Shown piece after piece: positions 1-7,028 of a stretch of DNA of 10,618 nt. The position numbers and the translations under genes were made by a program. Source of the stretch: JAUWMV01 sp964562425 (GTDB taxonomy: Bacteria > UBP14 > UBA6098 > B30-G16); contig CAZLTJ010000071.1 in NCBI GenBank assembly GCA_964562425.1, positions 1 through 10,618 of the forward strand, in the 5' to 3' direction. Under the pieces are notes generated by a model. The model had not been told where the DNA came from and ran no database searches. It saw only the letters and a program-made list of their open reading frames with translations. Position 1 is the first letter of the stretch. Each line of letters starts with the position of its first letter.

Positions 1-820
1 GTCTTATTTTATCAAATGCCCTTTGTAATATGCTTTGAGCGTTCTTGAGGTCTTGCTCTTCTAAAATCAGATCGGGTAATTCACCGGCTTGTCTCTTAAA
101 AGCAAAATAAAACAGTATCTTACCAAGTATTCTATAGATAATCTGTTTTGCTGCATTCCTAAAGAACTCTTCTGAATCGTACCTATTAATTCCTTGCTTC
201 CTTGCCCAGCGTTTGAAAGCCTTTTGGAATATCTTATCGGTAGAATATTTAATCTTCAACGACTTTAACATTTGCGGGGTTAGTATTTCGACTGCATATG
301 AAAGGGAAGCAGAAAAAACCAATGGATCTATTTCTCTTACACCTATTATCCCAAGTCTAACTAAATCGTCAAGATCTTGAATTAGTTCTTTAGAGCGATT
401 AAATATCTCAGATTTTGCTTGCGGAATTTGAATATCTTCTATCGTTCGAATTGTAAACAATGACGGATATCTTATTATCTGGTATAGTGGTGTTCTGTTA
501 ATATCCCATATAGCAGTTTGCTTCACATTCCAAGTAACTAAATATTTCGCTCCTAATTCTCTAGCCTTTTCACTTCCATTGTTTAACAATTCTTCATTAT
601 CAACAGTACATTTTGTATTCTTCAATTCTGCAGTTGCAATTACCTTTTCTGCACTTCTATTTTCCCATAAAACTATGTCTGGAAATTTGGTTGATTCGCC
701 AACTTTTACAGATGTTTCACCTGAGACATCCGTAACCACATGTTTTCCAGTTTTAACAATTTCCTTTATATAATTTATAAGCTCTATTTGAAATTCTCGT
801 TCGTTATGATTCGTTATCAT
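1..820 (-). CDS. Restriction-modification type nuclease/methylase, N-terminal part (runs off left edge)
   Basis: Reading the reverse strand from ATG at 820-818 gives 273 uninterrupted codons to the window edge, so the gene is 3'-truncated by the window. A GGAG ribosome site lies 6 nt before the ATG. Residues 30-67 look like a PD-(D/E)xK nuclease core: P47-D48 followed 17 residues later by E65-L-K67. Next comes KARELGAKYLVTWN (residues 85-98), a stretch typical of nuclease domains fused to adenine methylases. Residues 215-251, containing KQIIYRILGKILFYFAF, resemble the helical region that precedes the methyltransferase domain in type IIG/type I-like N6-adenine methylases. The SAM-binding and NPPY motifs would lie outside the window. 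A bifunctional restriction-modification enzyme is therefore inferred. A stand-alone nuclease, or a methylase of another defence system, is not excluded. Fair confidence in the nuclease/RM class, low in the subtype. Confidence 0.7.
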   Translation of the reverse strand, partial: MITNHNEREFQIELINYIKEIVKTGKHVVTDVSGETSVKVGESTKFPDIVLWENRSAEKVIATAELKNTKCTVDNEELLNNGSEKARELGAKYLVTWNVKQTAIWDINRTPLYQIIRYPSLFTIRTIEDIQIPQAKSEIFNRSKELIQDLDDLVRLGIIGVREIDPLVFSASLSYAVEILTPQMLKSLKIKYSTDKIFQKAFKRWARKQGINRYDSEEFFRNAAKQIIYRILGKILFYFAFKRQAGELPDLILEEQDLKNAQSILQRAFDKIR

Positions 821-1132
821 AATTTTCTCCGTATTCTAATGAGAATTACTTCAATCTTATATCCCCACCAAATTATGTCAAGAGCAATCGATTCCATAGA
901 TTTATCGAAACTGTTATTCGATAATTCATGAATATCATACTATTTTTAAGAATATTTTAGAATGCAAAATAATTATGCACAGTATAAACATGTTTAAAAT
1001 GAAGTCGGACAAGACAAACGATGTTAGACAAAAGTTATGAAATTTATTTAAAAAATAACATTATATGCCAAAACCATGCCAGAAACATCTCAAGGAATTA
1101 CACTTCAATACCTATGAGAATATCTTGAATTA
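821..1132. other. Intergenic region between two minus-strand genes
   Basis: This 312-base AT-rich spacer lies 5' of the restriction-type gene and 3' of the exported-protein gene. I found no convincing ORF, RNA gene or strong terminator. A TATACT box on the minus strand (986-981) could be a -10 element, but the nearest TTG-type -35 (TTGTCC, 1013-1008) is 20 nt away. The one clear structure is the inverted repeat at 902-924, listed separately. Confidence 0.5.
902..924. repeat. 8-bp perfect inverted repeat upstream of the restriction-type gene
   Basis: TTATCGAA at 902-909 and its exact reverse complement TTCGATAA at 917-924 are separated by 7 bases. The repeat sits 82-104 bases upstream of the minus-strand ATG at 820, within the likely promoter region. 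It could be an operator for a dimeric regulator or a small hairpin in the leader. No regulator gene is visible beside it, so the role is a guess. Confidence 0.4.
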
Positions 1133-1648
1133 CTAAAAATATTTTAAAACTCCAATAAACAGCCCGAAGGGTGATCGATGTGTCAAAGGCATATAGAAAG
1201 TTGTATTTTTATTACCGGTAGATAACAGCATCCCAAGCGAGATTCCAGCTAAAACATCAACATCGGGCACACCAAGACTATCCATATGCGCAACAACAGC
1301 ACCTGCAACACCTAATCCAAATTCACTATAACTATAATCTAAATTAATATACCTAAATGAAATTTGCGGTCGCAACATAAAACAGAAATGCTCTTGCCTA
1401 GCCATATTCATCGCATAACCGGCTCCAACACCAAGAACAACGCCATCCTTCTTTCCAATTACAACCTCGGGAATATCTACCCAAAAATCGAAGAAATTAT
1501 TCTCTTTGAAATGCATACGATATAAAAAAGAATTCGGAGTAGATAGATAACCTACCGCTATTCCCTCTCGAACAGGATATTGGGCAAGAGAATAAGAATT
1601 GAATCCCATGATTAAAAGAGCGATCATCATTATTTGAATTATTTTCAC
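1133..1648 (-). CDS. Small exported protein, probably an outer-membrane beta-barrel (171 aa, unrecognised family)
   Basis: I do not recognise the family. The frame stays open upstream to 1696, but GTG at 1648-1646 is the better start. A very strong GGAGGAG (1659-1653) sits just before it, and the protein then begins with a compact signal peptide: MKIIQ followed by a hydrophobic stretch to about residue 16 and a likely cleavage site S20-L21-A22/Q23. The mature part (about 149 aa) contains repeated alternating hydrophobic/polar and glycine-rich stretches (for example GVVLGVGAGYAM and GLGVAGAVVA). It ends in ...GVLKYF, an aromatic C-terminus like that recognised by the BAM machinery in outer-membrane barrels. 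A small barrel is therefore inferred, not shown. The gene is divergent from gyrA, with about 124 bases between the two starts. No partner gene is adjacent. Confidence 0.7.
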   Translation of the reverse strand: MKIIQIMMIALLIMGFNSYSLAQYPVREGIAVGYLSTPNSFLYRMHFKENNFFDFWVDIPEVVIGKKDGVVLGVGAGYAMNMARQEHFCFMLRPQISFRYINLDYSYSEFGLGVAGAVVAHMDSLGVPDVDVLAGISLGMLLSTGNKNTTFYMPLTHRSPFGLFIGVLKYF

Positions 1649-1652
1649 TTTT

Positions 1653-1659
1653 CTCCTCC
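1653..1659 (-). promoter_or_regulatory. Strong ribosome binding site that fixes the GTG start at 1648
   Basis: On the minus strand GGAGGAG is followed by AAAA and GTG. The core GGAGG lies 6 nt before the start codon. The upstream in-frame start at 1696 has no comparable site, and using it would put 16 extra, partly basic residues before the signal peptide. Confidence 0.75.
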
Positions 1660-1772
1660 AAAATGGTATAATTGACTTAATCCAAACAAACAGCAATGCT
1701 CAAAATTCAAATAAGTTTAATTATCAAAATTACTTGTGCAAACAGTTATATTTATTTAACTTATGGAATTAT

Positions 1773-4203
1773 ATGAATAAATCCAACAAAATAAATGAGG
1801 AAATAGTACCCATCGATATCGAAGAGGAGATGAAAAGCTCTTACCTCGATTACGCCATGAGCACGATTGTTGGTCGTGCACTTCCCGACATCCGAGATGG
1901 ATTAAAACCTGTACATCGAAGAATTCTTGTAGCCATGAAAGAAACTGGAAATTTTTACAATAAACCGTACAAAAAATCTGCTCGAATTGTAGGCGAAGTA
2001 ATGGGTAAGTATCACCCGCATGGGAATCAGGCTATATATGACGCATTGGTCAGGATGGCACAGCTTTTTTCTATGCGTTATCCATTAATAGACGGACAAG
2101 GAAACTTTGGTTCTGTTGACGGTGATTCTGCAGCTGCTATGCGTTATACTGAAGCCAGAATGGCAAAGATTTCAAACGAATTATTAGCTGATATAGATGA
2201 AGAGACGGTCAACTTTCAACCTAACTATGACAACACTCTTGAAGAACCACTATATTTACCTTCAAAACTTCCAAATCTTATTATTAATGGTGCAACCGGC
2301 ATAGCAGTGGGTATGACTACAAACGTTCCACCCCATAATCTTAGGGAAATCATAGATGGAATTCTTTACTTAATAAAAAATCCCAATACAGAGATTAAAG
2401 ACCTTATGAAAATAATTCATGGACCGGATTTCCCTACTGCTGGCTTAATAATAGGTACCGAAGGAATAAAATCCATGTACCTCACAGGTCGCGGAATTAT
2501 AACGATGCGATCGAAAATTCACTTCGAACCTGGTCAAAAAGGTGTTCGAGATAAAATAATCGTTACAGAGTTGCCATATCAGGTTAATAAAGCTAGACTA
2601 ATTGAACATATTGCACATTTGGCTCAGATTGGCAAGGTTAATGAAATTGCAGATATCAGGGATGAATCTGATCGAGTAGGTATGCGAATTTCAATCGATC
2701 TGAAAAGAGGTGAAAACTCGGATATTCTTATTAATAAACTTTACAAACATACAAGACTTCAGACAACGTTCGGTGCAATTATGTTGGCATTAAAAAACGG
2801 TCGCCCAAAACTATTTAACTTACTAGAGTTTCTTCTGTCATATATCGAACATAGACGTCAGATAATTATTCGTAGAACCAAATTTAGACTTCGAAAAGCC
2901 CAAGAACGAGCCCACATCCTCGAAGGTCTGAAAATCGCACTCGAGAACATCGATTTAGTCGTATCTATAATTCGAAGTAGTAAAAATACTCTTATCGCCA
3001 AACAAGCTCTATCGAAAAAGCTATTACTAACAGAAATTCAAACACAAGCCATACTCGATATGAGACTTGCCAGATTAACTTCATTAGAACAAACAAAAAT
3101 AATCGATGAGCTTAATGAGTTGAAGAAACATATTGTCGATCTTAAAGGCATCTTAGATAAACCAGAGAGAGTATTAGGAATAATTGCCGAGGAACTAAAA
3201 AAGATCCGAGATGAATTCAGCGACGATCGAAGAACCGAGATTGTATACTATGATGCGGAAATTGGAATTGAAGATATTATAGCTGACGATGAAATGGTTA
3301 TATCTGTGTCCCGAGGTGGATACATAAAACGAACACCGATGTCTGCATACAGGTCTCAACGTCGTGGAGGAAAAGGCATCACCGCAATGACAACAAAAGT
3401 AGAGGATTTTGTTTCGAATCTCTTTGTGGGAAGTAGTCATGATACGATGCTCTTTTTTACTAAACGAGGAAAAGCATATTCGCTTAAATTGTATGAAATT
3501 GCAGAAGTCGGCAGATACACTAAAGGAACAGCAATTATTAATCTCCTAAAACTCGATCGAAAAGATTCCATAGCATCTGTTATTACGATGAGAGATTTTG
3601 AGGAAGATCGAGATATCTTCTTTGTCTCGAAAAAAGGATATGTAAAACGAACAGCTTTATGTGCTTTCTCAAATGTTCGGAGAACAGGCATAAGAGCCAT
3701 TGCAGTTCAAGAAAATGACAAACTCATTTGCTGCGAAATAGTAAATGAAAACCAGAACATTTTCCTTGCCACTAAATTAGGGAAATCAATTACTTTTTCT
3801 GCAAAAGATGTTAGACGAATGGGGCGAAATGCTAGGGGAGTCAGAGGAATAAGACTTCGACCTGAAGACGAAATTGTTGCCATGGTTGGCATCACCAATC
3901 CAGATAGTGCTATCCTTTTTGCTTCTGAAAACGGTTATGGCAAACGTACATTTTCTAAAGATTTTCGCATTCAAAAACGCGGTGGTTTAGGANNNNNNNN
4001 NNAAAACAGGATATGTAATTGGTGCAATTGAAGTTAATGAGGATGATGGATTTGTATTGGTTAATTCAAGTGGTGTACTTATAAGGATTGCTGTTGATGA
4101 AGTTTCTATCATAGGACGCTCAACACAAGGAGTAAAATTAATAGCATTAAAATTGGATCAAACCCTTGCTGATATTGCTAAAGTTGTCGAAAAGGAGCAT
4201 TGA
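1773..4203 (+). CDS. gyrA: DNA gyrase subunit A (about 814 aa, interrupted only by an assembly gap)
   Basis: This is the DNA cleavage/religation subunit of type IIA topoisomerase, which introduces negative supercoils together with GyrB. The start is ATG 1773, because the family N-terminus (IEEEMKSSYLDYAMS, from residue 16) follows directly. A TTG at 1734 would add 13 unlikely residues. The catalytic tyrosine is Y125 in AAAMRYTEAR. The GyrA box QRRGGKG at residues 529-535 (3357-3377) marks the wrapping C-terminal pinwheel and separates it from ParC. The quinolone loop reads HPHGNQAIYD: N85 and Q86 stand where E. coli has D82 and S83, while D90 (E. coli D87) is kept. Up to 3992 the frame encodes 740 residues. 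After ten Ns it resumes in another frame (KTGYVIGAIEV... to TGA at 4201-4203, 66 residues), matching the last pinwheel blade. The frame change reflects the gap length, not a real frameshift. gyrB is not adjacent. Confidence 0.97.
3993..4002. other. Assembly gap (10 N) inside gyrA
   Basis: Ten Ns interrupt the last part of gyrA. Both flanks are clearly gyrA, but they lie in frames that differ by one base if ten is taken literally, so the true gap length must be a multiple of three. Set beside E. coli and B. subtilis GyrA as I remember them, about eight residues (24 bases) are missing between KRGGLG and KTGYV. Automatic annotation will end gyrA falsely at about 4031. Confidence 0.95.
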
Positions 4204-4354
4204 TAACATAATCGAAGCCGAATTTTCATGAGCTAAATAAATCTAATACTACAGAGTTTTCAAGTGAACCTATCTAACAATATTTAAAACTAATTTATAA
4301 TATTAGAATTATTTCCATTTTTGCATTAATCAATTCATTTTATCACATTAACTA

Positions 4355-4382
4355 TTGACATCCAATAATTTATACATATAAC
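4355..4382 (+). promoter_or_regulatory. Sigma-70-like promoter for the zinc-ribbon gene
   Basis: A perfect TTGACA (4355-4360), a 16-nt spacer and TATAAC (4377-4382) lie about 40 bases before the start at 4423. Transcription would begin near 4389. The 219 bases between gyrA and this gene hold no ORF. A short CTAAT/ATTAG stem (4290-4306) is too weak to call a terminator. Confidence 0.6.
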
Positions 4383-4422
4383 TATATTTTGTGTATTCAA
4401 CATTTAATGCAAAGGTAACAAA

Positions 4423-5340
4423 TTGCTAAAGTTTGATTCAAAAAATAGTTGGGAAGACTATAGAGGAAATAAAAAAGGAAGGGAAAAGAAAGGTGTAAGA
4501 AGCCTTAATAAAGAAATCGATAGTCAATCCATGTTTAAAAAAAGGCTCATTAGAATTCAAGATCAAACAAAAGTTTACACCATTTTTCATAAGCTAAGTT
4601 TCACAAGGTGCGGATACTGCGGGAAGAAAATAGATATTTTTGCACCGAGAGTATTACAAGATAATGCAAGAAATACAACATTTTACTATGGTTGTAAAGT
4701 TAAGTGCAAAAATTCAACTTATCATAGAGCAGTTTTTATCGAAAGATTACTCATCCAATTCCTCCAAAAAAGACTTATTGAAAACATTCCCGCTCCAAAA
4801 TCGGAAGGTGACCTTTCGGGTTTGTTAGATATGTCCTCTAAATTAGAGAAGCTTCAATCTAATAGAAAAGAGCTTCTCATGAAGATGCATTACTCCAGTT
4901 ATAAAAGAGATAATGTACTGTCAGAGATAGAAGATGTTAAGAATGAGATCTTATCAATTGAAGAAGAAATATCAAAGTACTTTACATCTGAGGTTGATGA
5001 GAATCCTCTGTTATATCCGATTTTCAATATACCCTCTGAACAAGTTCTTAGTCTAGATATGTTTTACCTTAGAGAATTAGTGAAGCTTTTAGTTAATAGA
5101 CTTAGATTATTCAATGATTTTCTAACTCTTAGACTGAAACCCCTAAACAAACAAGAACTTTCTAAAGATGATGGCTTCGGAAAACTGCGAAATGTGAATT
5201 TACGGATAAGTGATAGAATTAGACATGCAGAGCTCCCAGATCCTGATAGTTTAACAACTCCGGAATATTTAGAAGAGATTAAAATGTTCGATGGAATTGA
5301 GATAAATGATGAGGAAGATTTAGTATTTCCAGATGAGTAA
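4423..5340 (+). CDS. Orphan recombinase-type zinc-ribbon and coiled-coil protein (305 aa, no catalytic domain)
   Basis: The start is TTG at 4423, preceded by AAAGG at 7 nt spacing. The next Met (residue 37) lacks a ribosome site. Residues 58-110 form a zinc ribbon: C63-G-Y-C66 and C91-x3-C95, followed by a helix. This layout resembles the recombinase zinc beta-ribbon of large serine recombinases (family knowledge; I could not run a search). Residues about 133-180 form a charged heptad-like coiled coil (LEKLQ...ELLMK...VLSEIEDVKNEILSIEEEI), also typical of the segment after that ribbon. The serine catalytic and DNA-binding recombinase domains are absent, and the 219 bases upstream cannot hold them. 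The C-terminus is acidic (EINDEEDLVFPDE). The frame is intact and has its own promoter, so it is not an obvious pseudogene. It could be a recombinase remnant, a directionality-type partner or a domesticated DNA-binding protein. Function unknown. Confidence 0.65.
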   Translation: MLKFDSKNSWEDYRGNKKGREKKGVRSLNKEIDSQSMFKKRLIRIQDQTKVYTIFHKLSFTRCGYCGKKIDIFAPRVLQDNARNTTFYYGCKVKCKNSTYHRAVFIERLLIQFLQKRLIENIPAPKSEGDLSGLLDMSSKLEKLQSNRKELLMKMHYSSYKRDNVLSEIEDVKNEILSIEEEISKYFTSEVDENPLLYPIFNIPSEQVLSLDMFYLRELVKLLVNRLRLFNDFLTLRLKPLNKQELSKDDGFGKLRNVNLRISDRIRHAELPDPDSLTTPEYLEEIKMFDGIEINDEEDLVFPDE

Positions 5341-5374
5341 TTTCGAGAAATATTTTAGTTTTTTTATAAATCTC

Positions 5375-5404
5375 TTGACAGATAAAGAGATACAAGGTTT
5401 TATA
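5375..5404 (+). promoter_or_regulatory. Promoter of the HU gene
   Basis: TTGACA (5375-5380) is followed by an AT-rich -10 region. The best match is TTTATA at 5399-5404 (18-nt spacer); TATATT at 5401-5406 is an alternative with a 20-nt spacer. The HU start codon lies about 36 bases further on. Confidence 0.5.
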
Positions 5405-5439
5405 TTTAATATAGAACCCGCAAATTAGAGGGAGGACTT

Positions 5440-5757
5440 ATGACGAAGGCTGATCTAGTTGAGATTGTTGCCGAAAGGACAGGATTCACAAAGTCCGATG
5501 TTCACGTAATCTGTGATGTGTTATTAGATGTTATTAAGGAGGTAATGGCAGAAGGTAACAACATCGAGATTAGAAGGTTCGGTACTTTTAAACTCAAAAT
5601 AAGAAAGCCAAGGATGGCTCGGAATCCTCGGACAGGCAATCCAGTACCTATCGGTGAAAGAGTTGTACCGGTCTTTAAACCATCAAACAATTTTAAACTG
5701 TCCATAGGTATTACACCAGATGACCTTAGAAAAAAAGAAAAAGCTCTCATGGGCTAA
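5440..5757 (+). CDS. HU-family nucleoid DNA-binding protein (105 aa)
   Basis: Small basic dimeric protein that bends DNA and compacts the nucleoid. The N-terminal helices (residues 1-40, TKADLVEIVAERTGFTKSDV) are followed by the beta body and DNA-clasping arm. The family signature is clear: G48-T-F50, then PRMARNPRTG (residues 57-66), whose R61-N-P63 forms the intercalating arm tip. Canonical HU ends near residue 90. This one has about 15 more residues (TPDDLRKKEKALMG), a short charged tail. The ATG is preceded by a strong GGGAGG. HU and IHF subunits cannot be told apart reliably from one sequence. The last 38 bases overlap the start of the next small gene in another frame. Confidence 0.95.
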   Translation: MTKADLVEIVAERTGFTKSDVHVICDVLLDVIKEVMAEGNNIEIRRFGTFKLKIRKPRMARNPRTGNPVPIGERVVPVFKPSNNFKLSIGITPDDLRKKEKALMG

Positions 5758-5890
5758 GAAAAACGTACTTTGGTCAATTATTACGGTTGGAAGTGTTGCA
5801 ATTACATTATTTGGAATTTTTTCTCAGGATGTTCGTGAAGTTATTCTTAACGGTGTAATTTTATGTTTATCATGCATAGGTATAGGTTAA
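5720..5890 (+). CDS. Two-helix membrane miniprotein (56 aa) overlapping the HU gene
   Basis: Starting from ATG 5720, in a different frame from HU and overlapping its 3' end by 38 bases, a 56-codon frame runs to TAA at 5888-5890. The protein has a strongly basic start (MTLEKKKKLSWAKKN), a hydrophobic helix at about residues 16-34 (VLWSIITVGSVAITLFGIF), a short polar linker (SQDVRE) and a second hydrophobic stretch at about residues 41-56. By the positive-inside rule both ends would face the cytoplasm, or the C-terminus would be buried. The ribosome site is weak (AGGT, 10 nt upstream), so translation may depend on ribosomes finishing HU. I recognise no family. The coherent hydrophobic hairpin and the exact 3' overlap favour a real gene, but chance is possible in AT-rich DNA. 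Confidence 0.5.
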   Translation: MTLEKKKKLSWAKKNVLWSIITVGSVAITLFGIFSQDVREVILNGVILCLSCIGIG

Positions 5891-5910
5891 TTATTTGAAT
5901 TCCATTATCT

Positions 5911-5940
5911 GGTTATTAAAAAAGGAATAACCTATATTTT
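5911..5940 (+). terminator. Possible weak terminator after the miniprotein gene
   Basis: GGTTATT (5911-5917) and AATAACC (5926-5932) form a perfect 7-bp stem with an 8-base A-rich loop, followed by TATATTTT. It lies 21 bases past the miniprotein stop. The stem has only two G-C pairs, so termination would be weak. It also sits just upstream of a TATAAT box, so it could instead be an operator. Confidence 0.4.
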
Positions 5941-5949
5941 GGTAATTTA

Positions 5950-5955
5950 TATAAT
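5950..5955 (+). promoter_or_regulatory. Possible -10 box for the polyferredoxin operon
   Basis: A perfect TATAAT lies 5' of the polyferredoxin gene, but the expected -35 position has no TTGACA-like hexamer. Start-site use here would give a leader of about 160 bases containing a GGTTC-TG-GAACC dyad (5980-5991) and a 21-base A/T palindrome (6073-6093). Promoter assignment is tentative. Confidence 0.3.
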
Positions 5956-6123
5956 TTTGGGGAGAGCGTAAAAAGTTGGGGTTCTGGAACCTATGAATTC
6001 TGTTTTAATCGTCAAAGCATCATATCATTCATATTCAAAAAATTCCTTCGATTACTATTTCGATTGTAAGACCTATTTTTTTTAAAAAAATAGTTTGCTA
6101 AATTAAATCAATGAGGAACCAGA

Positions 6124-6996
6124 ATGTCATTTAGAGCAACTTTTAGACTGCGCACAATTGTTCAAATTTTAGGTTTTATTATCCCAAATTCATATATTAG
6201 TGGATGGTTGACAAAACCTCACCTTTACACTGGTTCCGCCAAAGCTTTCGCTCCACCAATATTAAACTGCTATGCCTGCCCTTCGGCATTTACAAGCTGT
6301 CCCATTGGATCGATTCAACATTTTATGGTTATAAAAGCTATACCATACTATTTACTTGGCTTCATGATTTTCATTGCAGCCAGCATAGGCAGGTTTACTT
6401 GCGGATGGATCTGCCCTTTCGGTTTTTTGCAGGATTTACTTTACAGAGTCAGGACTCCAAAATTACTTCTTCCCAAATTCCTTCACTATGGTAGATATTT
6501 ATTCTTAGTTATGACAGTTTTTCTATTACCTTATTTATTATCAAATACAGCTTTTTGTAAAATATGTCCTCAGGGAACTCTTTCTGCTGGAATAACACAA
6601 GTATTACTAAACCCTGAATTACGTGAATTGATAGGTACTTTATTCTGGAGGAAAATAATTATTCTTGTGATAGTTATTACCTCAGCTATATTTATAAAAA
6701 GGATATTTTGTCGGTCGGTTTGTCCTATAGGTGCACTATTGGGGTTGTTCAATCGAGTAAGCCTGTTAAGACTTGCAGTTGATTATGAAAAATGTACAAA
6801 ATGCGGTTTTTGTAAAAGAATATGTCCAGTTGATATAAATGTATATGAAAATCCTAATTCTGCTGACTGTGTTAGATGTGGCCTTTGCACCTCCTGTCCT
6901 ATGGGAGCCGTAAAATTCACAACAATTTTTGCGAATGAACCTATTGTAGAAAGTGCCGATATTACGATACATTATAATAAAACTTCAAAGGAATGA
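6124..6996 (+). CDS. NapH-like membrane polyferredoxin (4Fe-4S, 290 aa)
   Basis: Integral inner-membrane iron-sulfur protein of the NapH/CcoG-like type, expected to pass electrons between a cytoplasmic or quinone donor and a membrane or periplasmic acceptor. Visible order: an N-terminal hydrophobic segment (about 11-28); C49-x2-C52-x6-C59-P; helices near 66-90, 122-140 and 177-194; paired CxxxCP motifs (C93-GWI-C97-P and C196-RSV-C200-P); C145-x2-C148-P; and two classical ferredoxin clusters (C224, C227, C230, C234 and C249, C252, C255, C258). All eight ferredoxin cysteines are present. GAGGAA stands 5 nt before the ATG. The gene is 32 bases ahead of the thioredoxin-like lipoprotein, so the two are probably cotranscribed. 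No nap, nos or cco subunit genes are nearby, so it is not named after those systems. Class assignment is firm; the physiological partner is inferred. Confidence 0.9.
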   Translation: MSFRATFRLRTIVQILGFIIPNSYISGWLTKPHLYTGSAKAFAPPILNCYACPSAFTSCPIGSIQHFMVIKAIPYYLLGFMIFIAASIGRFTCGWICPFGFLQDLLYRVRTPKLLLPKFLHYGRYLFLVMTVFLLPYLLSNTAFCKICPQGTLSAGITQVLLNPELRELIGTLFWRKIIILVIVITSAIFIKRIFCRSVCPIGALLGLFNRVSLLRLAVDYEKCTKCGFCKRICPVDINVYENPNSADCVRCGLCTSCPMGAVKFTTIFANEPIVESADITIHYNKTSKE

Positions 6997-7028
6997 ATGG
7001 AAATTGAACAATTTTATCGGGGGGAATG

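Noticed and set aside
579..931. Plus-strand frames at 579-773 and 740-931
   Set aside because: They lie mostly opposite the open restriction-type frame, which has a good ribosome site and recognisable motifs. Their proteins look like random hydrophobic translations.
3195..3974. Four minus-strand frames inside gyrA
   Set aside because: These are antisense shadows of a strongly conserved gene.
4003..4031. Apparent frameshift and early stop in gyrA, suggesting a pseudogene
   Set aside because: The shift coincides exactly with the N run, and the correct frame resumes with conserved GyrA sequence to a normal stop. It is an artefact of gap length.
5340..5366. Intrinsic terminator after the zinc-ribbon gene (ATTTCGAGAAAT, then a T-run)
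   Set aside because: The stem would have only four A-T pairs around a 4-base loop, and the T7 run lies 8 bases further on. This is too weak to call.
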